64,000 bases of DNA. Source: Micromussa lordhowensis (lineage: Eukaryota; Cnidaria; Anthozoa; Scleractinia; Lobophylliidae). The notes under the pieces were generated by a model that saw only the letters and a program-made list of their open reading frames with translations, was not told the origin of the DNA and did not search any database. The stretch covers positions 1 to 64,000 of the forward strand of contig CAXHUQ010000839.1 of NCBI GenBank assembly GCA_964020085.1. Direction: 5' to 3'. This document shows positions 11,101 to 22,492 of this stretch, piece after piece. Positions within the stretch are counted from its first letter, which is position 1. Each line of letters starts with the position of its first letter. The position numbers and the translations under genes are program-made.

Positions 11101-14100
11101 TTAGCATAGTGGGAGATTTCGCGCAGCTCCGATACTTCGCATTTGGACCCGGACCGACCCCGGGAGTGCTTTGGTGGTATTAGTTTGCAAAGTTGCGACG
11201 CGCGCAAAGTTCGGCTAATTAGCAAACGGGCTGGTTAGCATAGTGCGAGATGTCGCGCAGCTCCGAAACTTTGCATGTGGACCCGGACCCACCCCAGGAG
11301 TGCTTTGGTGCCATTAGTTTGCCAACTTGCGACACGCGTCAAGCTCGGCTAACGAGTCAGCCAGCCGGCCACGCCTGGGGATCTGCGGGCTGATTAGCAT
11401 AGTGGGAGATTTCGCGCAGCTCCGATACTTCGCATTTGGACCCGGACCGACCCCGGGAGTGCTTTGGTGGTATTAGTTTGCAAAGTTGCGACGCGCGCAA
11501 AGTTCGGCTAATTAGCAAACGGGCTGGTTAGCATAGTGCGAGATGTCGCGCAGCTCCGAAACTTTGCATGTGGACCCGGACCCACCCCAGGAGTGCTTTG
11601 GTGCCATTAGTTTGCCAAGTTGCGACACGCGTCAAGCTCGGCTAACGAGTCAGCCAGCCGGCCACGCCTGGGGATCTGCGGGCTGATTAGCATAGTGGGA
11701 GATTTCGCGCAGCTCCGATACTTCGCATTTGGACCCGGACCGACCCCGCGAGTGCTTTGGTGGTATTAGTTTGCAAAGTTGCGACGCGCGCAAAGTTCGG
11801 CTAATTAGCAAACGGGCTGGTTAGCATAGTGCGAGATGTCGCGCAGCTCCGAAACTTTGCATGTGGACCCGGACCCACCCCAGGAGTGCTTTGGTGCCAT
11901 TAGTTTGCCAAGTTGCGACACGCGTCAAGCTCGGCTAACGAGTCAGCCAGCCGGCCACGCCTGGGGATCTGCGGGCTGATTAGCATAGTGGGAGATTTCG
12001 CGCAGCTCCGATACTTCGCATTTGGACCCGGACCGACCCCGGGAGTGCTTTGGTGGTATTAGTTTGCAAAGTTGCGACGCGCGCAAAGTTCGGCTAATTA
12101 GCAAACGGGCTGGTTAGCATAGTGCGAGATGTCGCGCAGCTCCGAAACTTTGCATGTGGACCCGGACCCACCCCAGGAGTGCTTTGGTGCCATTAGTTTG
12201 CCAAGTTGCGACACGCGTCAAGCTCGGCTAACGAGTCAGCCAGCCGGCCACGCCTGGGGATCTGCGGGCTGATTAGCATAGTGGGAGATTTCGCGCAGCT
12301 CCGATACTTCGCATTTGGACCCGGACCGACCCCGGGAGTGCTTTGGTGGTATTAGTTTGCAAAGTTGCGACGCGCGCAAAGTTCGGCTAATTAGCAAACG
12401 GGCTGGTTAGCATAGTGCGAGATGTCGCGCAGCTCCAAAACTTTGCATGTGGACCCGGACCCACCCCAGGAGTGCTTTGGTGCCATTAGTTTGCCAAGTT
12501 GCGACACGCGTCAAGCTCGGCTAACGAGTCAGCCAGCCGGCCACGCCTGGGGATCTGCGGGCTGATTAGCATAGTGGGAGATTTCGCGCAGCTCCGATAC
12601 TTCGCATTTGGACCCGGACCGACCCCGGGAGTGCTTTGGTGGTATTAGTTTGCAAAGTTGCGACGCGCGCAAAGTTCGGCTAATTAGCAAACGGGCTGGT
12701 TAGCATAGTGCGAGATGTCGCGCAGCTCCGAAACTTTGCATGTGGACCCGGACCCACCCCAGGAGTGCTTTGGTGCCATTAGTTTGCCAAGTTGCGACAC
12801 GCGTCAAGCTCGGCTAACGAGTCAGCCAGCCGGCCACGCCTGGGGATCTGCGGGCTGATTAGCATAGTGGGAGATTTCGCGCAGCTCCGATACTTCGCAT
12901 TTGGACCCGGACCGACCCCGGGAGTGCTTTGGTGGTATTAGTTTGCAAAGTTGCGACGCGCGCAAAGTTCGGCTAATTAGCAAACGGGCTGGTTAGCATA
13001 GTGCGAGATGTCGCGCAGCTCCGAAACTTTGCATGTGGAACCGGACCCACCCCAGGAGTGCTTTGGTGCCATTAGTTTGCCAAGTTGCGACACGCGTTAA
13101 GCTCGGCTAACGAGTCAGCCAGCCGGCCACGCCTGGGGATCTGCGGGCTGATTAGCATAGTGGGAGATTTCGCGCAGCTCCGATACTTCGCATTTGGACC
13201 CGGACCGACCCCGGGAGTGCTTTGGTGGTATTAGTTTGCAAAGTTGCGACGCGCGCAAAGTTCGGCTAATTAGCAAACGGGCTGGTTAGCATAGTGCGAG
13301 ATGTCGCGCAGCTCCGAAACTTTGCATGTGGACCCGGACCCACCCCAGGAGTGCTTTGGTGCCATTAGTTTGCCAAGTTGCGACACGCGTCAAGCTCGGC
13401 TAACGAGTCAGCCAGCCGGCCACGCCTGGGGATCTGCGGGCTGATTAGCATAGTGGGAGATTTCGCGCAGCTCCGATACTTCGCATTTGGACCCGGACCG
13501 ACCCCGGGAGTGCTTTGGTGGTATTAGTTTGCAAAGTTGCGACGCGCGCAAAGTTCGGCTAATTAGCAAACGGGCTGGTTAGCATAGTGCGAGATGTCGC
13601 GCAGCTCCGAAACTTTGCATGTGGACCCGGACCCACCCCAGGAGTGCTTTGGTGCCATTAGTTTGCCAAGTTGCGACACGCGTCAAGCTCGGCTAACGAG
13701 TCAGCCAGCCGGCCACGCCTGGGGATCTGCGGGCTGATTAGCATAGTGGGAGATTTCGCGCAGCTCCGATACTTCGCATTTGGACCCGGACCGACCCCGG
13801 GAGTGCTTTGGTGGTATTAGTTTGCAAAGTTGCGACGCGCGCAAAGTTCGGCTAATTAGCAAACGGGCTGGTTAGCATAGTGCGAGATGTCGCGCAGCTC
13901 CGAAACTTTGCATGTGGACCCGGACCCACCCCAGGAGTGCTTTGGTGCCATTAGTTTGCCAAGTTGCGACACGCGTCAAGCTCGGCTAACGAGTCACCCA
14001 GCCGGCCACGCCTGGGGATCTGCGGGCTGATTAGCATAGTGGGAGATTTCGCGCAGCTCCGATACTTCGCATTTGGACCCGGACCGACCCCGGGAGTGCT

Positions 14101-17100
14101 TTGGTGGTATTAGTTTGCAAAGTTGCGACGCGCGCAAAGTTCGGCTAATTAGCAAACGGGCTGGTTAGCATAGTGCGAGATGTCGCGCAGCTCCGAAACT
14201 TTGCATGTGGACCCGGACCCACCCCAGGAGTGCTTTGGTGCCATTAGTTTGCCAAGTTGCGACACGCGTCAAGCTCGGCTAACGAGTCAGCCAGCCGGCC
14301 ACGCCTGGGGATCTGCGGGCTGATTAGCATAGTGGGAGATTTCGCGCAGCTCCGATACTTCGCATTTGGACCCGGACCGACCCCGGGAGTGCTTTGGTGG
14401 TATTAGTTTGCAAAGTTGCGACGCGCGCAAAGTTCGGCTAATTAGCAAACGGGCTGGTTAGCATAGTGCGAGATGTCGCGCAGCTCCGAAACTTTGCATG
14501 TGGACCCGGACCCACCCCAGGAGTGCTTTGGTGCCATTAGTTTGCCAAGTTGCGACACGCGTCAAGCTCGGCTAACGAGTCAGCCAGCCGGCCACGCCTG
14601 GGGATCTGCGGGCTGATTAGCATAGTGGGAGATTTCGCGCAGCTCCGATACTTCGCATTTGGACCCGGACCGACCCCGGAAGTGCTTTGGTGGTATTAGT
14701 TTGCAAAGTTGCGACGCGCGCAAAGTTCGGCTAATTAGCAAACGGGCTGGTTAGCATAGTGCGAGATGTCGCGCAGCTCCGAAACTTTGCATGTGGACCC
14801 GGACCCACCCCAGGAGTGCTTTGGTGCCATTAGTTTCCAAGTTGCGACACGCGTCAAGCTCGGCTAACGAGTCAGCCAGCCGGCCACGCCTGGGGATCTG
14901 CGGGCTGATTAGCATAGTGGGAGATTTCGCGCAGCTCCGATACTTCGCATTTGGACCCGGACCGACCCCGGGAGTGCTTTGGTGGTATTAGTTTGCAAAG
15001 TTGCGACGCGTGCAAAGTTCGGCTAATTAGCAAACGGGCTGGTTAGCATAGTGCGAGATGTCGCGCAGCTCCAAAACTTTGCATGTGGACCCGGACCCAC
15101 CCCAGGAGTGCTTTGGTGCCATTAGTTTGCCAAGTTGCGACACGCGTCAAGCTCGGCTAACGAGTCAGCCAGCCGGCCATGCCTGGGGATCTGCGGGCTG
15201 ATTAGCATAGTGGGAGATTTCGCGCAGCTCCGATACTTCGCAATTGGACCCGGACCGACCCCGGGAGTGCTTTGGTGGTATTAGTTTGCAAAGTTGCGAC
15301 GCGCGCAAAGTTCGGCTAATTAGCAAACGGGCTGGTTAGCATAGTGCGAGATGTCGTGCAGCTCCGAAACTTTGCATGTGGACCCGGACCCACCCCAGGA
15401 GTGCTTTGGTGCCATTAGTTTGCCAAGTTGCGACACGCGTCAAGCTCGGCTAACGAGTCAGCCAGCCGGCCACGCCTGGGGATCTGCGGGCTGATTAGCA
15501 TAGTGGGAGATTTCGCGCAGCTCCGATACTTCGCATTTGGACCCGGACCGACCCCGGGAGTGCTTTGGTGGTATTAGTTTGCAAAGTTGCGACGCGCGCA
15601 AAGTTCGGCTAATTAGCAAACGGGCTGGTTAGCATAGTGCGAGATGTCGCGCAGCTCCGAAACTTTGCATGTGGACCCGGACCCACCCCGGGAGTGCTTT
15701 GGTGCCATTAGTTTGCCAAGTTGCGACACGCGTCAAGCTCGGCTAACGAGTCAGCCAGCCGGCCACGCCTGGGGATCTGCGGGCTGATTAGCATAGTGGG
15801 AGATTTCGCGCAGCTCCGATACTTCACATTTGGACCCGGACCGACCCCGGGAGTGCTTTGGTGGTATTAGTTTGCAAAGTTGCGACGCGCGCAAAGTTCG
15901 GCTAATTAGCAAACGGGCTGGTTAGCATAGTGCGAGATGTCGCGCAGCTCCGAAACTTTGCATGTGGACCCGGACCCACCCCAGGAGTGCTTTGGTGCCA
16001 TTAGTTTGCCAAGTTGCGACACGCGTCAAGCTCGGCTAACGAGTCAGCCAGCCGGCCACGCCTGGGGATCTGCAGGCTGATTAGCATAGTGGGAGATTTC
16101 GCGCAGCTCCGATACTTCGCATTTGGACCCGGACCGACCCCGGGAGTGCTTTGGTGGTATTAGTTTGCAAAGTTGCGACGCGCGCAAAGTTCGGCTAATT
16201 AGCAAACGGGCTGGTTAGCATAGTGCGAGATGTCGCGCAGCTCCGAAACTTTGCATGTGGACCCGGACCCACCCCAGGAGTGCTTTGGTGCCATTAGTTT
16301 GCCAAGTTGCGACACGCGTCAAGCTCGGCTAACGAGTCAGCCAGCCGGCCACGCCTGGGGATCTGCGGGCTGATTAGCATAGTGGGAGATTTTGCGCAGC
16401 TCCGATACTTCGCATTTGGACCCGGACCGACCCCGGGAGTGCTTTGGTGGTATTAGTTTGCAAAGTTGCGACGCGTGCAAAGTTCGGCTAATTAGCAAAC
16501 GGGCTGGTTAGCATAGTGCGAGATGTCGCGCAGCTCCGAAACTTTGCATGTGGACCCGGACCCACCCCAGGAGTGCTTTGGTGCCATTAGTTTGCCAAGT
16601 TGCGACACGCGTCAAGCTCGGCTAACGAGTCAGCCAGCCGGCCACGCCTGGGGATCTGCGGGCTGATTAGCATAGTGGGAGATTTCGCGCAGCTCCGATA
16701 CTTCGCATTTGGACCCGGACCGACCCCGGGAGTGCTTTGGTGGTATTAGTTTGCAAAGTTGCGACGCGCGCAAAGTTCGGATAATTAGCAAACGGGCTGG
16801 TTAGCATAGTGCGAGATGTCGCGCAGCTCCGAAACTTTGCATGTGGACCCGGACCCACCCCAGGAGTGCTTTGGTGCCATTAGTTTGCCAAGTTGCGACA
16901 CGCGTCAAGCTCGGCTAACGAGTCAGCCAGCCGGCCACGCCTGGGGATCTGCGGGCTGATTAGCATAGTGGGAGATTTCGCGCAGCTCCGATACTTCGCA
17001 TTTGGACCCGGACCGACCCCGGGAGTGCTTTGGTGGTATTAGTTTGCAAAGTTGCGACGCGTGCAAAGTTCGGCTAATTAGCAAACGGGCTGGTTAGCAT

Positions 17101-17459
17101 AGTGCGAGATGTCGCGCAGCTCCGAAACTTTGCATGTGGACCCGGACCCACCCCAGGAGTGCTTTGGTGCCATTAGTTTGCCAAGTTGCGACACGCGTCA
17201 AGCTCGGCTAACGAGTCAGCCAGCCGGCCACGCCTGGGGATCTGCGGGCTGATTAGCATAGTGGGAGATTTCGCGCAGCTCCGATACTTCGCATTTGGAC
17301 CCGGACCGACCCCGGGAGTGCTTTGGTGGTATTAGTTTGCAAAGTTGCGACGCGCGCAAAGTTCGGCTAATTAGCAAACGGGCTGGTTAGCATAGTGCGA
17401 GATGTCGCGCAGCTCCGAAACTTTGCATGTGGACCCGGACCCACCCCAGGAGTGCTTTA
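5114..17459 (+). repeat. 44-unit tandem segmental duplication, copy 1 (minimum extent)
   Basis: Rare variants here recur at +12,891 bp (before the insertion) or +20,830 bp (beyond it). Examples with partners: 5114/18005, 9633/30463, 10559/31389, 11326/32156, 11749/32579, 13996/34826, the 1-bp deletion 14836/35666, 15243/36073, 16074/36904 and 17459/38289. The variant at 4628 has no partner at 17519, and those near 38741 and 38900 have none in copy 1. The true boundaries therefore lie at about 4629-5113 (left) and 17520-18004 (right). 12,891 is 44 x 293 minus the one deleted base. A private substitution was seen at 16781. Confidence 0.9.
7228..9614 (+). repeat. Higher-order satellite module, copy 2
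   Basis: This carries the same ordered variants as the module at 1368-3754, displaced by 5860 bp (20 units). It adds gcttcgg near 8669 and gctaatt near 9633. Both additions are shared with the copy at 28058 but not with the other two, so copies 2 and 3 are the most closely related pair. Confidence 0.9.
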
Positions 17460-19281
17460 GTGCCATTAGTTTGCCAAGTTGCGACACGCGTCAAGCTCGG
17501 CTAACGAGTCAGCCAGCCGGCCACGCCTGGGGATCTGCGGGCTGATTAGCATAGTGGGAGATTTCGCGCAGCTCCGATACTTCGCATTTGGACCCGGACC
17601 GACCCCGGGAGTGCTTTGGTGGTATTAGTTTGCAAAGTTGCGACGCGCGCAAAGTTCGGCTAATTAGCAAACGGGCTGGTTAGCATAGTGCGAGATGTCG
17701 CGCAGCTCCGAAACTTTGCATGTGGACCCGGACCCACCCCAGGAGTGCTTTGGTGCCATTAGTTTGCCAAGTTGCGACACGCGTCAAGCTCGGCTAACGA
17801 GTCAGCCAGCCGGCCACGCCTGGGGATCTGCGGGCTGATTAGCATAGTGGGAGATTTCGCGCAGCTCCGATACTTCGCATTTGGACCCGGACCGACCCCG
17901 GGAGTGCTTTGGTGGTATTAGTTTGCAAAGTTGCGACGCGCGCAAAGTTCGGCTAATTAGCAAACGGGCTGGTTAGCATAGTGCGAGATGTCGCGCAGCT
18001 CCGACACTTTGCATGTGGACCCGGACCCACCCCAGGAGTGCTTTGGTGCCATTAGTTTGCCAAGTTGCGACACGCGTCAAGCTCGGCTAACGAGTCAGCC
18101 AGCCGGCCACGCCTGGGGATCTGCGGGCTGATTAGCATAGTGGGAGATTTCGCGCAGCTCCGATACTTCGCATTTGGACCCGGACCGACCCCGGGAGTGC
18201 TTTGGTGGTATTAGTTTGCAAAGTTGCGACGCGCGCAAAGTTCGGCTAATTAGCAAACGGGCTGGTTAGCATAGTGCGAGATGTCGCGCAGCTCCGAAAC
18301 TTTGCATGTGGACCCGGACCCACCCCAGGAGTGCTTTGGTGCCATTAGTTTGCCAAGTTGCGACACGCGTCAAGCTCGGCTAACGAGTCAGCCAGCCGGC
18401 CACGCCTGGGGATCTGCGGGCTGATTAGCATAGTGGGAGATTTCGCGCAGCTCCGATACTTCGCATTTGGACCCGGACCGACCCCGGGAGTGCTTTGGTG
18501 GTATTAGTTTGCAAAGTTGCGACGCGCGCAAAGTTCGGCTAATTAGCAAACGGGCTGGTTAGCATAGTGCGAGATGTCGCGCAGCTCCGAAACTTTGCAT
18601 GTGGACCCGGACCCACCCCAGGAGTGCTTTGGTGCCATTAGTTTGCCAAGTTGCGACACGCGTCAAGCTCGGCTAACGAGTCAGCCAGCCGGCCACGCCT
18701 GGGGATCTGCGGGCTGATTAGCATAGTGGGAGATTTCGCGCAGCTCCGATACTTCGCATTTGGACCCGGACCGACCCCGGGAGTGCTTTGGTGGTATTAG
18801 TTTGCAAAGTTGCGACGCGCGCAAAGTTCGGCTAATTAGCAAACGGGCTGGTTAGCATAGTGCGAGATGTCGCGCAGCTCCGAAACTTTGCATGTGGACC
18901 CGGACCCACCCCAGGAGTGCTTTGGTGCCATTAGTTTGCCAAGTTGTGACAGGCGTCAAGCTCGGCTAACGAGTCAGCCAGCCGGCCACGCCTGGGGATC
19001 TGCGGGCTGATTAGCATAGTGGGAGATTTCGCGCAGCTCCGATACTTCGCATTTGGACCCGGACCGACCCCGGGAGTGCTTTGGTGGTATTAGTTTGCAA
19101 AGTTGCGACGCGCGCAAAGTTCGGCTAATTAGCAAACGGGCTGGTTAGCATAGTGCGAGATGTCGCGCAGCTCCGAAACTTTGCATGTGGACCTGGACCC
19201 ACCCCAGGAGTGCTTTGGTGCCATTAGTTTGCCAAGTTGCGACACGCGTCAAGCTCGGCTAACGAGTCAGCCAGCCGGCCA

Positions 19282-19291
19282 CGCCTGGGGA
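19282..19291 (+). repeat. Target site duplication, left
   Basis: The satellite word cgcctgggga lies at the left junction and is repeated at 27221-27230. The uninterrupted satellite has it once per unit, followed by tctgcggg. The duplication could be 9 bp plus one base of chance identity. Confidence 0.8.
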
Positions 19292-19295
19292 GGGT

Positions 19296-19325
19296 TGTCC
19301 AATATACACGATCCGTAACGGTTCG
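19296..19325 (+). repeat. Left terminal inverted repeat
   Basis: The sequence begins tgtccaatatac and continues cgatccgtaacgg. It matches the reverse complement of 27185-27214 at 28 of 30 positions. Four bases (gggt) separate it from the left target duplication. At the right end six bases separate the repeat from the duplication, so the exact termini are uncertain. Confidence 0.85.
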
Positions 19326-19329
19326 TCAA

Positions 19330-20410
19330 ACCGTCTTCGATCCGTGACGGATCGTGACGGCTCGTCTCTTTGTGTCAGATCGCGATAGACTTATAAATTT
19401 TTCATGGTTTTGTTATGGAGAGGGGAAAAGATGTCGGCGGATCGTCCCGATCGGGACGGATCGTGACGACCCGTCACTCTGTTGACGGATGGTGACGGTT
19501 CGTGACGGTTTGTCTTTTTTCGATAGACTTAGAAAATATTCATGGCGGTGTAATGGTGTGCGAGGAAATTTCGGCGGATCGTCCCGATCGAGACGGATCG
19601 TGACGACCCGTCACAACGGTGACGGATGGTGACAGTTCGTGACTGTTTGTCAGTTGGCGATGTTGATAGAGAATAATCATTGCGGTGTATTGGTGTGTGA
19701 GGAAATGTCGGCGGATCGTCCCGATCGGGACGGATCGTGACGACCCGTCACTCTGTTTTCGGATGGTGACGGTTCGTGACGGTTTGTCTGTTTTCGATTG
19801 TTTTAGAAAATATTCATGGCGGTGTTATGGTGTGCGAGGAAATGTCGGCGGATCGTCCCGATCGGGACGGATCGTGACGACCCGTCACTTTGTTGACGGA
19901 TGGTTGACGGTTCGTGACGGTTTGTCTGTTTTCGATAGGCTTAGAAAATATTCATGGCGGTGTAATGGTGTGCGAGGAAATGTCGGCGGATCGTCCTGAT
20001 CGGGACGGATCGTGACGAGCCGTCACGGTGGTGACGGATGGTGACGGTTCGTGACGGTTAGCCAGTTTTCGATTGACTTAGAAAATATTCATGGCGGTGT
20101 AATGGTGTGCGAGGTAATTTCGGCGGATCGTCCTGATCGGGACGGATCGTGACGACCCGTCACAACGGTGACGGATGGTGACAGTTTGTGACGGGTTGCA
20201 GTTGCCGACTTTGAACAGAGAATATTCATTGCGGTGTATTGGTGTGTGAGGAAATGTCGGCGGAACTCTGCAATTCTTCTTGAGCTGAATGGATCGGTTT
20301 TACTCGATAAAAATGTGCGGATTGTTTTTTTGCGAGCTTGTGTCAGTGTGTTGTGGATTTAGAAAATATTCATTGCGGTATTATGGTGTGTGATGTAAAT
20401 GTCTTCACGG
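19330..20410 (+). repeat. Left subterminal array of 137-bp repeats (about 7.5 copies)
   Basis: The anchor gtcggcgg or a variant of it occurs at 19433, 19570, 19707, 19844, 19982, 20119 and 20256, a spacing of 137-138 bp. A shorter first unit precedes them and a decayed unit near 20401 follows. Each full unit has a CpG-rich half with gatcgtcccgatcgggac, then gacggatcgtgacgacccg, and an AT-richer half with ttagaaaatattcatggcggtg. The 16-bp palindrome cgtcccgatcgggacg is perfect at 19443, 19717 and 19854 and altered in other units. Open frames across the array (for example 19685-19999) follow the repeat and are not genes. Subterminal repeats often bind transposase. Confidence 0.9.
19346..20154 (+). 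promoter_or_regulatory. Seven copies of a 14-bp motif, candidate transposase binding sites (left end)
   Basis: The word gacggatcgtgacg occurs without change at 19346, 19455, 19592, 19729, 19866, 20004 and 20141. Its reverse complement occurs at the right end of the element (27027 and 27151), so the sites at the two ends face each other like the TIRs. Binding by a transposase is inferred from this arrangement. Confidence 0.5.
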
Positions 20411-20545
20411 CTTATTACGATTAGTCAGCTTTGACGGATGGTTTTTGTTGGGATATTTGTCTATATTTGTACTCGTCCCATTCCTCCCGGCCGCGTGAAG
20501 TTCAAAACCTTGCATTGGCAAGTCAGAATTTTGGGAAAAGAAATC

Positions 20546-20548
<3 letters not shown>
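20411..20548. other. Gene-free spacer
   Basis: This is about 140 bp of mixed composition between the 137-bp array and the hairpin. No recognisable gene, repeat or signal was seen. A short open frame crosses it by chance. Confidence 0.6.
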
Positions 20549-20577
<29 letters not shown>

Positions 20578-20713
20578 GTTTGTAGTATCGCTGTATATTT
20601 TTACTCGTTGTTTATATTTTGACTCGCCCTACGGGCTCGTCAAAATACTGCACAACTCGTAAAAATATACAGCGATACTACACACCAAAACGTCTAATAA
20701 GATATATGTATCC
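20549..20713. mobile_element. 165-bp foldback hairpin, MITE-like
   Basis: The arm at 20562-20610 (starting cttattagacgttttgg) pairs with the reverse complement of 20653-20701, a 49-bp arm with only a few mismatches. The complementarity extends less perfectly to 20549 and 20713, where ggata faces tatcc. The 42-bp loop contains a second small palindrome around gccctacgggc, flanked by ttttgac and gtcaaaa. The whole could fold into one long hairpin. A foldback element or small MITE that landed inside the larger transposon is the likeliest explanation, but no clear target duplication was found. Confidence 0.7.
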
Positions 20714-21260
20714 CTGCGCGGTTGAACTTTCAGTTCAATATGATGGGCAAAGTCAAAGTGAAAGTGAACACGCTAGTTTGATTGATGAACATGACTCGTT
20801 TAATTCTGTGGCAAAACAGATCCGATTTGTGTTTTGAACACTGGATTCGACTGTATGATAAACACGCTCGTTCAGTTCTGTTCGGAAATACTGCCGACTC
20901 AAGCTTCAGTTCGATATGCTAGATTTCAACACTGGATTTGCTCTAGTGGTTCGACTGGTGAACACAATCTTTCCAAAAAAGCTGCCCGATGGAACTTTCA
21001 GTTCGATATAGGTAAACAGAGAAGGAATACACTGTTTCGATTCATGAACACGCTCGTTCAATTCTGTGGTGAACACGCTGGTTCGTTTTCGTGTCGATTT
21101 TGTGTCTTGGATTTGCTCTTGTCTGACATTTTTCCTGAATATTCTAATTAGAAGAAGAGTTTTGTAAAGGGTACGCTCCCCAATTGAACTTTCATTTCGA
21201 TAAAGTGAGAGAGGAAACACACTGGTTCGATATGTTCTGAGACTATGAAATTGTTCACAG
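20714..21260. repeat. Degenerate interspersed repeats with a gaactttcagttcgata word
   Basis: The words gaactttcagttc(a/g)ata and gaacacgct(a/c/g)gttc recur irregularly, the first near 20723, 20903, 20992 and 21184, with tgaacac or tggattcgac phrases between. The copies are diverged and unevenly spaced, so this looks like an old tandem repeat that has decayed. Open frames on both strands, such as 20834-21151 and 20906-21307, show no recognisable domain and probably result from the repeat structure. Confidence 0.55.
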
Positions 21261-21327
21261 TTGGATAAACACAACAACAATAACAACAATAATATTCCAC
21301 GAGACAAGTCTAGATGTAACGCGCCTC

Positions 21328-21562
21328 CTGATTGGCTAAAAACTACAATAGCTCGAATAGTTCCGTCCTTGCAATTGGCTCAAACTGAGCCATTGTTACA
21401 TCTTACACCTTACAGTTACACTTTCAGAGCTCGATCGAGAATTTTTTCGCATACGCCATTCTTCGCGCGGCACTATTCTCTGCCGCCTCGGCTGGCTCGT
21501 TGGCAATTATTCGCTCTCGATATAAATGTGCGATATTTTACTCGGGCTGCGCTGTCATCAAC
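21328..21562 (+). promoter_or_regulatory. Promoter-like region: two CCAAT boxes and a TATA box facing right
   Basis: On the minus strand agccaatcag, an NF-Y-type CCAAT site, lies at about 21328-21337, and a second ccaat at 21374-21378. A TATA box (tataaa, 21531-21536) follows on +, which would put a start near 21560. The spacing is plausible for a polymerase II promoter driving a transcript to the right, toward the possible exon at 22307-22489. A link between them is inferred, as no full gene model could be built. Confidence 0.4.
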
Positions 21563-22306
21563 TATCACGCGATAGAAATCTCTTGGTTATAATGTAATTA
21601 AGTAGTGACTTATGTTAAGGAATGGTGATACAAAACCATAATGTTGTTTTTAAAAGACTTCCAGTGCGTACCGGCACTCTCGATTGTATCTGTATTGTCT
21701 TTGTTTTGTGTTATGTAAGGCAACTCAAGTGTACACATTTGGCGACTAGTCACGTGAAATAGAAACAACCGGCACAATTATACGGAGCGGACGAAAAGCT
21801 CAAAGGTTAATATCATTTTTCTCATAAAGTTGCTTTTAATTGTTTTTGTATTTGGATGGAAGGTATGTGAAATGCCTCATTGTTATAGGGACAGTATTTA
21901 GAATTTGCATCTTTTGGGCTGAAATAGTCATAAAGTACTTTGTGTATGTTGCTGTCGGCTGTAGGAATGGATGTATGTTAAGGTATAATGCGGTATTTAC
22001 TGTATTTCTATCTGCAACTGGATTTTTATCTAGTTGCGAATAAAATGATAGTGTAATATTTGAGGGCAAGGATGTCGATTTGAAATTTAGTTGTTGTCTT
22101 TTAGATTATTGTACTCCAAGGATGCACTCAAAAGAAATGCTTCTTCTAAACGACGTCGATCTAACTTCAAACGCATTTGTAATAGATGCTTTAAATTGAT
22201 AGCACTGTCCCTATTGGATAAAATTAGAAACATTATTTATTTCTATAGTTTATAATAAATCTATGAAAACAAAAAATTAATAACAAGAATTAATTATTTT
22301 TGCAAA
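21563..22306 (+). other. Possible 5' exon and AT-rich intron; no firm gene
   Basis: The sequence becomes increasingly AT-rich to the right. Possible splice signals exist, such as aaag/gttaat near 21805 and a cttttag acceptor near 22104. A stretch from about 22104 to 22250 reads as a short basic segment in one frame. None is strong enough to define an exon. Short open frames on both strands near 21840-22069 overlap each other and show no domain. Confidence 0.3.
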
Positions 22307-22489
22307 GTGTCAAATAGGAAGAAAAATAATTCAAACAAGTACGTCCAAGTGAAAACCAGAACTAGAATTGAGCAAAATATCGTTAAGTATATTAATTTGC
22401 CCTCCCCAAAAAAATATTTGGCACCAAACACACCAAAAAAAAAAGCCAAAAATCTAACAAAAAAAGCACGTAAACTTAACAGGTTCTAA
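22307..22489 (+). CDS. Possible lysine-rich terminal exon (unrecognised)
   Basis: A 60-codon open frame, very rich in Lys, Asn and Arg, ends in TAA at 22487-22489 with a polyadenylation signal 11 nt later. It does not begin with ATG: the first codon would be GTG. If real it is better read as the last exon of a spliced gene entering after ttttgcaaag. The C-terminal half contains several Lys-Lys pairs and would suit a nuclear or nucleic-acid-binding tail. I recognise no domain. The low complexity and AT-rich composition mean it could also be chance. It converges with the zinc-ribbon gene on the other strand, whose stop is only 4 nt away. Confidence 0.25.
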   Translation: MSNRKKNNSNKYVQVKTRTRIEQNIVKYINLPSPKKYLAPNTPKKKAKNLTKKARKLNRF

Positions 22490-22492
22490 AAA

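Larger units (their letters stand above)
1..19291 (+). repeat. 293-bp satellite array, left block (about 66 units)
   Basis: The start word cttcgcattt recurs at 1, 294, 587 and onward every 293 bp, always in the same orientation, with units almost identical. The sequence is GC-rich and CpG-rich. No frame stays open through a unit. Rare single-base variants, such as tgtgacagg for tgcgacacg near 1368, gacctgg for gacccgg at 1615 and ccaagcc for ccacgcc at 2289, allow individual units to be tracked and reveal higher-order structure. The block is open at the left window edge and ends at the insertion. Such arrays are typical of centromeric, pericentromeric or subtelomeric heterochromatin, but nothing here shows which. 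Confidence 0.98.

Noticed and set aside
14791..14991. 66-codon open frame in the satellite, repeated at 35621-35821
   Set aside because: It exists only because of the 1-bp deletion near 14836 (copied by the 44-unit duplication to 35666). The other satellite units are closed in this frame, so it is not a gene.
16667..16858. Minus-strand open frame in the satellite
   Set aside because: It is opened by the private substitution at 16781, which removes a stop. The paralogous unit at about 37611 lacks it.
19685..19999. 104-codon open frame in the left subterminal array
   Set aside because: The peptide simply repeats with the 137-bp DNA period, and no domain is seen.
20906..21307. 133-codon minus-strand frame and overlapping plus-strand frames (20619-21151)
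   Set aside because: The frames overlap on both strands in a decayed repeat region, lack domains and have no promoter or conserved start.
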